DNA of 64,000 nucleotides from Alicyclobacillus mali NBRC 102425 (lineage in GTDB: Bacteria > Bacillota > Bacilli > Alicyclobacillales > Alicyclobacillaceae): the NCBI RefSeq assembly GCF_001570745.1, contig NZ_BCSG01000001.1:124001-188000 (forward strand), read 5' to 3'. The notes under the pieces are model-generated. The model saw only the letters and a list, made by a program, of their open reading frames with translations, did no database searches and was not told the origin of the DNA. Shown here piece by piece: positions 57,097 through 64,000 of the stretch. Each line of letters starts with the position of its first letter. Position 1 is the stretch's first letter. A program made the position numbers and the translations under genes.

Positions 57097-58037
57097 TGGA
57101 CGCCGGTGAAATGGCCGATCTCGTCCGTCGAGCCTATGGCATTGTGCCGGATGCCATTGTCCAGAAGCGCACGGTCTGGGGCATTGTCGCCGGAGCGTCG
57201 CGGTATATCCTGAAGCGCGCGCGTCCCCAGGACTGTGAGGAGCGCCTTCGCGCGCTCGCCGACGTCCTCCGCCACTATCCAGGCGTCGGGGTGGCGGCCG
57301 CCATGCCGCTTGCGACACGCACCGGCACCATGCGGGCATCCGACGGGCGCGGCGGTTGGTTTTATCTTCAGCCGTGGCTGGAAGGTCGGCATGTCGACGT
57401 GCGCGACGAATCGGAGCGGCTCGCTGTCACCCGCGCGCTCGCGCGGGCTCAGCGCGCCGCGCCGCCGGGCGGTTTGGATAGCGCCCTGGCAGCCGCCACG
57501 CTTCGGGACAAGTGGAGAGCGAAGCTGCAGCTCCTCGAACGGCTGAAGGGAATGCCGGTCGAGGCCGAGATTGCCGATTCGCTGAATCGCATCGCCGCTC
57601 GCGCCCGCGCCGTGTACGCTTCCTACCTGGACGGGACGCGCCCGCTCGCCTTCTGTCACCGCGATCTCGCGCCCCACAACGTGCTCGTCGGACCGGGCGG
57701 AAGCGTGATGTTCATCGATTTCGATCACGCCGGTTACGACGATCCGTTCGCCGACCCCATTCAGTGGGTGAGCCACGTCGCGTATCTGGTTCCTCTCTGT
57801 CAGAGCGCGTATCGGCGGCTCTGGCTCACCTACGCGCAGGCGGCGGAGCTGGGCGATGAGGAGCTCGTGTCGCTCGTGAGGCTCGGCGCGTGGCCCGACA
57901 TCGCCCTGCGCGCGCTGGCGGAGGCGTTTCGCGGGGGAGAACCTGAGCGCCGGGTGTGGCGGCTTCGCTATGCGGTGAGGCGCGAAGAGGAGCGAGCTCG
58001 CCTGCACGACGCCTGGCTGCGCGAGCTGGATGCCTGA
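57093..58037 (+). CDS. CotS/YutH-like phosphotransferase-family protein
   Basis: A 314-residue protein with the aminoglycoside-phosphotransferase/kinase fold: FCHRDLAPHNVLV (catalytic-loop His189-Arg-Asp191) and MFIDFDHAGYDDPFAD (metal-binding Asp209, Asp211). This is the style of spore-coat kinase-like CotS, CotI and YutH proteins; all key residues are kept, so activity is possible, unlike some coat pseudokinases. GTG 57093 precedes ATG 57096; the latter shares one base with the LysM gene stop (TGATG), so the two are coupled. Spore role inferred from context. Confidence 0.78.
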   Translation: MMDAGEMADLVRRAYGIVPDAIVQKRTVWGIVAGASRYILKRARPQDCEERLRALADVLRHYPGVGVAAAMPLATRTGTMRASDGRGGWFYLQPWLEGRHVDVRDESERLAVTRALARAQRAAPPGGLDSALAAATLRDKWRAKLQLLERLKGMPVEAEIADSLNRIAARARAVYASYLDGTRPLAFCHRDLAPHNVLVGPGGSVMFIDFDHAGYDDPFADPIQWVSHVAYLVPLCQSAYRRLWLTYAQAAELGDEELVSLVRLGAWPDIALRALAEAFRGGEPERRVWRLRYAVRREEERARLHDAWLRELDA

Positions 58038-58131
58038 TACGCAGCCAATCCGCCGCCAGGCGCTTTCTTCCGTTTGCCCGGCGCACCATGTATACTGTTT
58101 GGGTACGAAGTCGACGGGTGGGGGAATGGAC

Positions 58132-59007
58132 GTGGCTTGGTCGGCGTACCGCGTCGCCATTGCGCAGTTCGCGCCCAAACTGGGCGACGTGTCCGCGAAT
58201 GTGAGCCAGCATCTGGAGTACGTGAACGAGGCGAGACAAGCCAACGCGCAGGTGATCGTATTTCCTGAATTAGGACTCACCGGCTACCAGACGCAGGATC
58301 TCACGCTCGAAGTGGCGCGCCATGTGAGTCACCCGGATATTCAGCGCCTCATCCAGGCGAGCCGGGTTGTGGATGTGCTGTTTTCCTTCGTGGAAGAAGC
58401 GGACGATTGTCGTTTCTTTGTGACCGCGGCCTACGCGTCCGGCGGCCGCCTCGTGCACCGGCACCGGAAGCTGTATCTTCCTACATACGGAATGTTCGAC
58501 GAGCGACGCTACTTTGCGCCGGGCGATCGCGTCCGAACCTTCTCAGCGCAAGGCGGACAAGCCGGCGTTCTCATCTGCGAGGACGCTTGGCATCTCTCGA
58601 GTCCCTACCTTCTGGCTGTGCAGGGGGCGTCCGTGATTTACGTGCCAGCCTCCAGTCCTTGGCGCAACACCATGGCCGCCTCCGACTTCGGTTCGCACGC
58701 CTTCTGGCGGCAGCTGCTCCAGGTGTACGCGCAGCTGTGCGGATGCTTTTTCGTGTTCGCCAACCGGGTCGGTTACGAGGACGGCGTGCATTTTTACGGA
58801 GGCAGCGGGGTCATGGGGCCAGACGGCGAATGGGTGGCCGAGGGACCCGCGTCGGAGCGCGCGCTCGTCGTGGCTGATCTCGACTTTCACATGGTGCGCC
58901 GCGCGCGCTACACGACGCCGCTGATGCGAGATGAACGCGTTCGCCTGGTGCTTGACGAGATGCAGGAGGCTGTGCGCAGGAGGTCGACCGATGAAACCGG
59001 AGATTGA
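58132..59007 (+). CDS. Nitrilase-type glutaminase partner of NAD synthetase
   Basis: A 291-residue carbon-nitrogen hydrolase with the full triad: Glu46 ([10 protein letters not shown]), Lys113 (HRKLYLP) and Cys149 (LICEDAWH). The phrase [16 protein letters not shown] is characteristic of the glutamine-amide-transfer domain of NAD synthetases. It should hydrolyse glutamine and feed ammonia to NadE, encoded by the overlapping next gene. GTG 58132 has GGTGGGGG seven bases upstream; ATG 58126 is too close to it. A TATACT -10-like hexamer is at 58091-58096. In most bacteria this domain is fused to NadE; here it is separate. Confidence 0.88.
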   Translation: MAWSAYRVAIAQFAPKLGDVSANVSQHLEYVNEARQANAQVIVFPELGLTGYQTQDLTLEVARHVSHPDIQRLIQASRVVDVLFSFVEEADDCRFFVTAAYASGGRLVHRHRKLYLPTYGMFDERRYFAPGDRVRTFSAQGGQAGVLICEDAWHLSSPYLLAVQGASVIYVPASSPWRNTMAASDFGSHAFWRQLLQVYAQLCGCFFVFANRVGYEDGVHFYGGSGVMGPDGEWVAEGPASERALVVADLDFHMVRRARYTTPLMRDERVRLVLDEMQEAVRRRSTDETGD

Positions 59008-59842
59008 GGCGAGGCTTGCGTTGAATCCTTCGCTCGTCACCTCGGTATTGACAGGGTTTCTCCGCGACGAGGTGACGAAGGTGGGCTTCCAGAAGGCGTT
59101 GTTCGGCCTGTCCGGCGGCATTGATTCGGCGCTCACGGCGTTTCTCGCGGCCCGCGCACTCGGGCCGGACCGGGTGCACGCCGTCCTCATGCCGTACCGC
59201 ACGAGCAGCCCGAACAGCCTCGCGGACGCGATGAAGGTGGTCGAGGCCCTCGGCATTGCGCACACGGTCATCGACATCACCGCGCCAGTGGACGCGTACT
59301 TTGCTCAGGTGGATCGCGCGCTCGGATACGAGGCGAACGCGCTCCGGCGCGGCAATCGCATGGCGCGGGAGCGCATGGTCACGCTGTACGATCTGTCTGC
59401 CGCCATGAACGCACTCGTGCTTGGCACGAGCAACAAGACGGAGCTCTTGCTCGGCTACGGCACGCAGTTCGGCGACATGGCGAGCGCGCTCAATCCCATC
59501 GGGGATTTGTACAAGTGTCAGGTTCGCCAGCTGGCTGCGCATCTCGGCGTGCCGAGGAGCATCCTCGAGAAAGCGCCGAGCGCGGATCTTTGGGCGGATC
59601 AGACCGACGAAAAGGAACTCGGCTTCTCGTACGACGAGGCGGACGAGATCCTCTACCAGTGGGTGGACCTCCGGATGTCGCCGGACGAGATCGTCAGCCG
59701 CGGCTATCCGGAGCGCCTGGTGCGGGCCATCGTCGATCGCGTCCGGCGCAATCAGTACAAGCGGCGCATGCCGATCATCGCCAAGCTGTCGGGGCGCACC
59801 ATCGGCCTCGACTTTCGATATCTGCGCGATTGGGGAACTTGA
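58991..59842 (+). CDS. nadE: NAD+ synthetase, ammonia-type subunit
   Basis: A 283-residue N-type ATP pyrophosphatase converting deamido-NAD to NAD+. P-loop SGGIDS at 41-46, [20 protein letters not shown] and [22 protein letters not shown] are diagnostic. It has no N-terminal glutaminase. ATG 58991 follows AGGAGG and overlaps the nitrilase gene by 17 bases, so the two products are made together and likely form a two-subunit glutamine-dependent enzyme. Followed by yebC after 18 bases. Confidence 0.94.
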   Translation: MKPEIEARLALNPSLVTSVLTGFLRDEVTKVGFQKALFGLSGGIDSALTAFLAARALGPDRVHAVLMPYRTSSPNSLADAMKVVEALGIAHTVIDITAPVDAYFAQVDRALGYEANALRRGNRMARERMVTLYDLSAAMNALVLGTSNKTELLLGYGTQFGDMASALNPIGDLYKCQVRQLAAHLGVPRSILEKAPSADLWADQTDEKELGFSYDEADEILYQWVDLRMSPDEIVSRGYPERLVRAIVDRVRRNQYKRRMPIIAKLSGRTIGLDFRYLRDWGT

Positions 59843-59860
59843 TGCTTGGAGTGAATGGAC

Positions 59861-60604
59861 ATGGCAGGACATTCGAAGTGGCACAATATTCAGCGGCGCA
59901 AGGGCAAGCAGGACGCCATTCGCGGGCAGCTGTTCACCAAGCTGTCCAAGGACATCTATCAAGCGGCGCGCGAGGGCGGAGGCAATCCTGAGACCAACTT
60001 CCGGCTGCGCGTCGCCATTGAGCGGGCGCGGGCGAACAACCTGCCCATGGAAAACATCCAACGGACGATTGCCAAAGCCACCGGGCAGCTTGAAGGCGTA
60101 ACCTACGAGGAGCTGCTTTACGAAGGGTATGGCCCGCACGGGGTGGCCCTGTTGATCGAGATCCTCACGGACAACCGCAACCGAACGGCGGCGGAAGTCC
60201 GGCACCTGTTTCGCAAACACGGTGGGAACCTCGCTGAGTCGGGCGCGGTGGCGTGGATGTTTCAGCGGTTCGGCCAGATTGTCGTGCCCAAGGACAAGGT
60301 GGACGGGGATGACCTGATGATGGTGGCCCTGGAGGCAGGAGCCGAGGACGTGATGGAGCGATCCCGCACGTACGTCGTGAAGACGACGCCGGAGAACTTC
60401 CGCGCCGTTCGGGTGAGCCTCGAGGAACAAGGGCTCCCTTACGAAGAGGCATCCCTCACGTATGAAGCGTCGACGAAGATGGACCTGCCGGAGGATGCTC
60501 TGGAGCAGGTGTACGATCTCGTCGAGGCCCTCGAGTCGCTCGACGACGTGCAGACCGTGTACACGAATCTCGACACGGGTGATGAGGAGGAAGGCGACGA
60601 GTAG
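59861..60604 (+). CDS. yebC: YebC/PmpR-family regulatory or translation protein
   Basis: A 247-residue protein starting MAGHSKWHNIQRRKGKQDA, with GGNPETNFRLRVAIERARANNLP and the acidic C-terminal domain ending TGDEEEGDE. The family was described as transcription regulators and later linked to relief of ribosome stalling at proline tracts. ATG 59861 rather than 59855 is chosen on conservation; TTGGAGT is upstream of both. Conserved neighbour of the ruv genes. Confidence 0.93.
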   Translation: MAGHSKWHNIQRRKGKQDAIRGQLFTKLSKDIYQAAREGGGNPETNFRLRVAIERARANNLPMENIQRTIAKATGQLEGVTYEELLYEGYGPHGVALLIEILTDNRNRTAAEVRHLFRKHGGNLAESGAVAWMFQRFGQIVVPKDKVDGDDLMMVALEAGAEDVMERSRTYVVKTTPENFRAVRVSLEEQGLPYEEASLTYEASTKMDLPEDALEQVYDLVEALESLDDVQTVYTNLDTGDEEEGDE

Positions 60605-60638
60605 GTGCATATTTGTCTCGCACGTGCGCACGTTAACA

Positions 60639-60675
60639 TCTGAACCTTCTCGGTGAGACGGGAGGCAGGTTCAGA
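60639..60675 (+). repeat. Inverted repeat enclosing the ribosome site of the small secreted protein
   Basis: TCTGAACCT (60639-60647) and AGGTTCAGA (60667-60675) are perfect inverse complements; the loop holds GGGAGG and the second arm reaches the A of the ATG. Could regulate translation. Confidence 0.45.
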
Positions 60676-61019
60676 TGACAATGCGAAAGGGCGGCTTTCG
60701 CGGCGCGATCGCCATCTTGTCGGCCTGCGCCTGGCTGGCCTGGGGCGCACCGGCGGATGCGCGCGTGTCGGCGTCGGCGAGCACGGATTTCGGACCGCAT
60801 CACCGCCTCCACCATCCGGCCCGACGCGTGATTCTCGTCAACGAGACGGACGCGGGCGGTTGTGTGCTCGAGCGGCGGCGGGTGGACGACGATGCGGTGG
60901 TGGCGTTCGCGGGATCGAGGCCCGCATGGCGACTTGACATTCCTCTCAGTTGCTACTTCCTCGCGCCCGTCTACTTGCGCGATCCCGGCGGGCGAATTCC
61001 GGGCGATCGCTCGGTGTAA
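60675..61019 (+). CDS. Small secreted hypothetical protein
   Basis: A 114-residue protein with a signal peptide (MRKGGFRGAIAILSACAWLAWG, cleavage near APADA) and a mature part rich in His, Arg and Asp, containing two cysteines (about 63 and 93) that could form a disulfide. No family recognised. ATG 60675 follows GGGAGG. It occupies the place where Bacillus has bofC between yebC and ruvA, but resemblance to BofC is not evident. Confidence 0.65.
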   Translation: MTMRKGGFRGAIAILSACAWLAWGAPADARVSASASTDFGPHHRLHHPARRVILVNETDAGGCVLERRRVDDDAVVAFAGSRPAWRLDIPLSCYFLAPVYLRDPGGRIPGDRSV

Positions 61020-61122
61020 TTCAGCGGTCGCCCTTTTCTTCTCGTGCCCTTCTATTTTCCATATCTGTATAGGTAGGAGTTTCAGAGGCCTGTGGCGAAT
61101 GTCAATATCGAGGGGGACGAAC

Positions 61123-61677
61123 GTGGAGTCCTTGCGCATCCTTGGCGTGGATCCGGGCTTGGCCCGGCTGGGATACGGCATCCTTGAGCGAGGCTCGGGC
61201 GATTCGCTTTACCATGTGGCGCACGGCTGTATCGAGACGAGCGCGGATACGCCTTTGCCAGAAAGGCTTCGACATATCTTTCAACAGTTGACGGAGCTCT
61301 GCCGAACGTATCGACCCGGGGTCATGGTGGTGGAGGAACTGTTCTTCAGTCGCAATGCGACGACGGCCTTCACAGTTGGCCAGGCGCGCGGTGTGGCGCT
61401 CTTGGCGGGCGCGGAAGCGGGGCTCGCCGTGATGGAATACACGCCGATGCAAGTCAAACAGGCGGTCACGGGCTATGGGCGCGCGGACAAACGGCAGGTT
61501 CAAGAGATGGTGAGACTCCTTTTGCGGTTGACGAATGTGCCGAAGCCCGACGACGCGGCTGACGCGCTGGCGGTCGCCATCGCACATGCGCACACAGGGC
61601 GCATCGGCGAGCTGGAAGCAAGAATCACTGCGCACAAACGTACGGGCTGGGTATGGGAACGGGGGCGTTTTCAGTGA
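61123..61677 (+). CDS. ruvC: Crossover junction endodeoxyribonuclease RuvC
   Basis: A 184-residue Holliday-junction resolvase: catalytic Asp10 in ILGVDPGLARLGYG, VEELFFSRNATTAFTVGQARGV with the Glu, and the C-terminal KPDDAADALAVAIAH with Asp ligands. GTG 61123 follows GAGGGGG; longer frames have no site. Bacillus itself lacks ruvC and uses RecU, so its presence here is a lineage marker. GTGA overlap with ruvA. Confidence 0.95.
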   Translation: MESLRILGVDPGLARLGYGILERGSGDSLYHVAHGCIETSADTPLPERLRHIFQQLTELCRTYRPGVMVVEELFFSRNATTAFTVGQARGVALLAGAEAGLAVMEYTPMQVKQAVTGYGRADKRQVQEMVRLLLRLTNVPKPDDAADALAVAIAHAHTGRIGELEARITAHKRTGWVWERGRFQ

Positions 61678-62300
61678 TCGCATTCCTGCGGGGACGCGTG
61701 GCGTTTCTCGGCCCGGGCTATGTGGATCTCGACGTGCGAGATGTGGGCTACCGCGTGCACGTGTGCGACCGCACCCAGGCGGCGCTGAACCTCGGAGATT
61801 CCGCATTCTTGTATACACACCATCACGTGCGCGAGGACGGCTGGGCGCTGTACGGATTCGAGACCGTGGAGGAGCGGGCTCTGTTTGAACGCCTGGTGGC
61901 GGTCTCTGGCATTGGCCCCAAGCTGGCGCTTCAGGCCATCGGCGCCGCAGGCGTGGGCGAGATCGTCGCGGCCATCCTCGGGGAAGACGTGGATGGACTG
62001 AGCCGCCTGCCCGGCATCGGCCGCAAACTCGCCAGCCGTCTGATTGTGGAACTGCGGGAGAAGCTCGACGACTTGGCGCCCTCCGCGCTGCACGCTCCCC
62101 TGCGATCGTCTGATTCGGAGCGTTCGGCGGCGGACGACGCCGTGTCGGCGCTCATGGCCCTCGGTTACAGGCCTCGCGAAGCAGAAGAGGCGGTTGCCGC
62201 GGCCGGCAGAGGGCATGCATCCGTCGAGGACACCATCAAGGCGGCGCTCACATATCTGTATGCGCGCGATGCCAGAACCGAGCCGCTGTCGCAGCCGTAG
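61674..62300 (+). CDS. ruvA: Holliday junction branch migration protein RuvA
   Basis: A 208-residue protein: N-terminal OB domain MIAFLRGRVAFLG, YTHHHVREDGWALYGF, two helix-hairpin-helix motifs (VSGIGPKLALQAI and LPGIGRKLASRLIVEL) and a C-terminal three-helix domain that contacts RuvB. GTG 61674 overlaps the ruvC stop by four bases and gives the usual MIAFL start. Confidence 0.95.
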   Translation: MIAFLRGRVAFLGPGYVDLDVRDVGYRVHVCDRTQAALNLGDSAFLYTHHHVREDGWALYGFETVEERALFERLVAVSGIGPKLALQAIGAAGVGEIVAAILGEDVDGLSRLPGIGRKLASRLIVELREKLDDLAPSALHAPLRSSDSERSAADDAVSALMALGYRPREAEEAVAAAGRGHASVEDTIKAALTYLYARDARTEPLSQP

Positions 62301-62322
62301 CGAGGGATGAGGAGGTGGACGG

Positions 62323-63321
62323 ATGGACGAGCGACTGATTTCTGCCGAGTGGATGCGCGAGGACGCGCAGTTGGACACCATTCGGCCCCGTTTTCTCGAC
62401 GATTACATCGGCCAGCGGACGGTCGTGGAAAACCTCCGGATCTTCATCCAGGCGGCTAAAGAGCGCGGAGAGCCGCTGGATCACGTCCTGTTGTATGGCC
62501 CGCCCGGCCTCGGCAAGACGTCCCTCGCGATGATCATCGCGAACGAGCTCGGCGTCCAAATCCGCGTGACCTCCGGTCCGGCTATTGAGCGCGCCGGCGA
62601 TCTCGCCGCCATCCTGACGAATCTGCAGCCGGGCGACGTGCTGTTCATCGACGAAATTCATCGGCTGTCGCCGAGCGTGGAAGAAGTCCTGTACCCGGCC
62701 ATGGAGGACTTCGCAATCGATATCGTCATCGGCAAGGGCCCGAGCGCCCGCTCCGTGAGGCTCGACCTCCCCCCGTTCACGCTCATCGGCGCCACGACCA
62801 GGGCGGGGCTTCTGTCGCACCCCCTGCGAGATCGGTTCGGCGTGATGCTGCACCTGGATTACTACCCGGTTCGCGAACTCGCCGAGATCGTCAGGCGCAA
62901 TGCGCGGATTCTACAGCTGGCCATCTCAGAGGACGGATGCGCTGAAATCGCGCGCCGAGCGCGGGGCACGCCGCGCATCGCGAATCGGCTGCTCAAGCGG
63001 GTGCGCGATATTGCGCAGGTCGCAGGCTGGCCGGAGATCGACGCGGCGAAGGCCGCCGAGGCGCTTGCGCAACTGCACGTCGATCCCCTGGGACTCGACG
63101 CCATCGACAAGCGGATCCTGGAGGCCGCGATGGACAAGTTCGGAGGAGGCCCTGTGGGGCTCGACACGCTTGCGGCCGCCGTGGGCGAGGAACCGTCGAC
63201 GCTCGAGGACGTGTACGAACCGTACTTGTTGCAAATCGGCTTCTTGAAGCGCACGCCGCGCGGGCGCGTCGTGATGCCGTCTGCCTATCGCCACCTCGGG
63301 CGCGCCGTGCCGTCGCCTTGA
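62323..63321 (+). CDS. ruvB: Holliday junction branch migration helicase RuvB
   Basis: A 332-residue AAA+ motor: Walker [10 protein letters not shown] (59-67), Walker [10 protein letters not shown], sensor [12 protein letters not shown], arginine finger region LRDRFG, and a winged-helix C-terminus ending [11 protein letters not shown] 62323 follows GAGGAGGTG. Forms the resolvasome with RuvA and RuvC in the operon. Confidence 0.96.
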   Translation: MDERLISAEWMREDAQLDTIRPRFLDDYIGQRTVVENLRIFIQAAKERGEPLDHVLLYGPPGLGKTSLAMIIANELGVQIRVTSGPAIERAGDLAAILTNLQPGDVLFIDEIHRLSPSVEEVLYPAMEDFAIDIVIGKGPSARSVRLDLPPFTLIGATTRAGLLSHPLRDRFGVMLHLDYYPVRELAEIVRRNARILQLAISEDGCAEIARRARGTPRIANRLLKRVRDIAQVAGWPEIDAAKAAEALAQLHVDPLGLDAIDKRILEAAMDKFGGGPVGLDTLAAAVGEEPSTLEDVYEPYLLQIGFLKRTPRGRVVMPSAYRHLGRAVPSP

Positions 63322-63359
63322 TGGCGGCACTGGACAGAAGCGCGGGGTGAAACTCGGGC

Positions 63360-63388
63360 ACCCCCGAAAACGCCGGACCGATCACGAA
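63360..63388 (+). promoter_or_regulatory. Candidate sigma-I-dependent promoter of sigI
   Basis: ACCCCC at 63360-63365 and CGAA at 63385-63388, separated by 19 bases, match the -35 and -10 motifs described for SigI promoters. Twenty-one bases before the sigI start codon. Spacing relative to the known consensus needs comparison. Confidence 0.45.
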
Positions 63389-63409
63389 TTCATGAGGTGA
63401 GGTGGGAGC

Positions 63410-64000
63410 GTGGGCGTTCTCCCGTTTCGCGGAAGGTCGCTGGACGAACGAAACGAGTTGGCCCGCCTGCTCCAGAGCGCGAAAGCAGGAAATGCGCACG
63501 CGCGCAACGAGCTCATCGCTCTGTACATACCCTTTATTCTGCGTATTGCGTCGCAAACGGCCAAGCGGTACATCGACCCCCATGCGGACGACGAGTACAG
63601 CGTTTCGCTGGCGGCGTTCAACGAGGCCATCGATCGGTATCAGGACGAGCGCGCCGCTTCGTTTCTGACATTCGCCGAGACGGTCATCCGCCGGCGCCTC
63701 GTCGACTTCTTTCGCGCGCAGAGACAGCATCGCGCGCGACTGCGCCCGTGGAGCGAGTTTGACCAGGTGGACGACGAGGATCACGTCTCGAACTGGGTCG
63801 AGGTAGCGTCGTCCATCGCGGAACACAAGCGGCGCGAAGAGGCCACCATGAGGGCGTATGAGATCGAGGAGTATGCGCGTCGTCTGGAGGAGTTCGGGTT
63901 ATCCTTCAGGGAGCTGGTCGAGCTATCGCCCAAGCACGAGGACGCGCGCAAAAACGCGCTCGTGTGCGCCCATGCCATCGCTTCCGATCCGGAGCTCGTG
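63410..64000 (+). CDS. sigI: RNA polymerase sigma factor SigI, 3' end outside window
   Basis: The open frame runs from GTG 63410 to the window edge (197 codons). It shows the SigI features: NELIALYIPFILRIASQTAKRYI and DEYSVSLAAFNEAIDRY of sigma-2 region, FLTFAETVIRRRLVDFFR, and the C-terminal EEYARRLEEFGLSFRELVELSP. SigI responds to heat or envelope stress in Bacillus and to extracellular polysaccharides in clostridia, held by the membrane anti-sigma RsgI. The rsgI partner would lie outside the window. Ribosome site GAGGTGAGGTGGGAG precedes the GTG. Confidence 0.93.
   Translation, partial: MGVLPFRGRSLDERNELARLLQSAKAGNAHARNELIALYIPFILRIASQTAKRYIDPHADDEYSVSLAAFNEAIDRYQDERAASFLTFAETVIRRRLVDFFRAQRQHRARLRPWSEFDQVDDEDHVSNWVEVASSIAEHKRREEATMRAYEIEEYARRLEEFGLSFRELVELSPKHEDARKNALVCAHAIASDPELV

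Overview
The window is 64 kb of GC-rich Firmicute chromosome (roughly 60% G+C by eye). Bacillales-type operons (infC-rpmI-rplT, pheST-zapA-cvpA-mutS2, yebC-ruvAB), spore-coat genes (cotJABC, yunB, a LysM coat-like protein, a CotS/YutH-like kinase), sigI and many GTG/TTG starts point to an endospore-forming Alicyclobacillus-like thermoacidophile. The genus is an inference from gene content and base composition. No tRNA, rRNA, CRISPR, insertion sequence or prophage was seen; this is core chromosome with a few accessory clusters.

Layout. 1-1032: a partial YedE/YeeE sulfur transporter, divergent from infC. 1059-3977: the infC-rpmI-rplT translation operon with an attenuator-like leader, then a SpoU-family rRNA methyltransferase and a YuiD-like membrane protein. 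4084-5174: cotJABC. 5329-10078: APC permease, prolyl aminopeptidase-like hydrolase, GNAT enzyme, DMT exporter, TrmH. 10115-11156: a small zinc-ribbon protein and a CBO0543-type membrane protein, divergent. 11249-16055: five tightly packed genes (three TIM-barrel sugar isomerase/epimerases and two Gfo/Idh/MocA dehydrogenases), probably a carbohydrate route through keto-sugars. 16067-17437: an FMN riboswitch in front of an EamA/DMT transporter, a likely flavin importer. 17535-20133: an orphan zf-HC2 anti-sigma-like protein, divergent from a D-2-hydroxyacid dehydrogenase and a class I mannose-6-phosphate isomerase. 20112-24565 (minus): PIG-V-like glycosyltransferase, MoxR, DUF58 and a TgpA-like protein without a transglutaminase core.

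24784-41858 is largely central carbon metabolism: odhAB, malate:quinone oxidoreductase, ACT-containing malic enzyme, a PucR-type regulator, an MsmX/UgpC-type ABC ATPase beside a Crh-like HPr lacking His15, a chemoreceptor, PEP carboxylase, phosphofructokinase and a class I aldolase. Together these cover glycolysis, anaplerosis and C4-acid turnover, and the Crh-like protein suggests local carbon-control logic.

41884-51171: purEK, a 44-residue membrane miniprotein on the minus strand, pheST, zapA-cvpA, a YvlD-like protein and mutS2. 51184-55479: a class A PBP convergent with mutS2 and divergent from tyrS. 55549-58037: sporulation cluster yunB, LysM protein and spore-coat kinase-like gene. 58132-59842: a glutamine-dependent NAD synthetase split into a nitrilase-type amidase and an NH3-type NadE. 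59861-64000: yebC, a small secreted protein, ruvC-ruvA-ruvB and a partial sigI preceded by sequences matching the sigma-I promoter motifs.

The most notable observations are the FMN-riboswitch EamA transporter, the split NAD synthetase, the Crh-like HPr beside a sugar ABC ATPase, the ATA start of infC and apparent ATC start of cotJC, the keto-sugar cluster, and the candidate autoregulatory sigma-I promoter.
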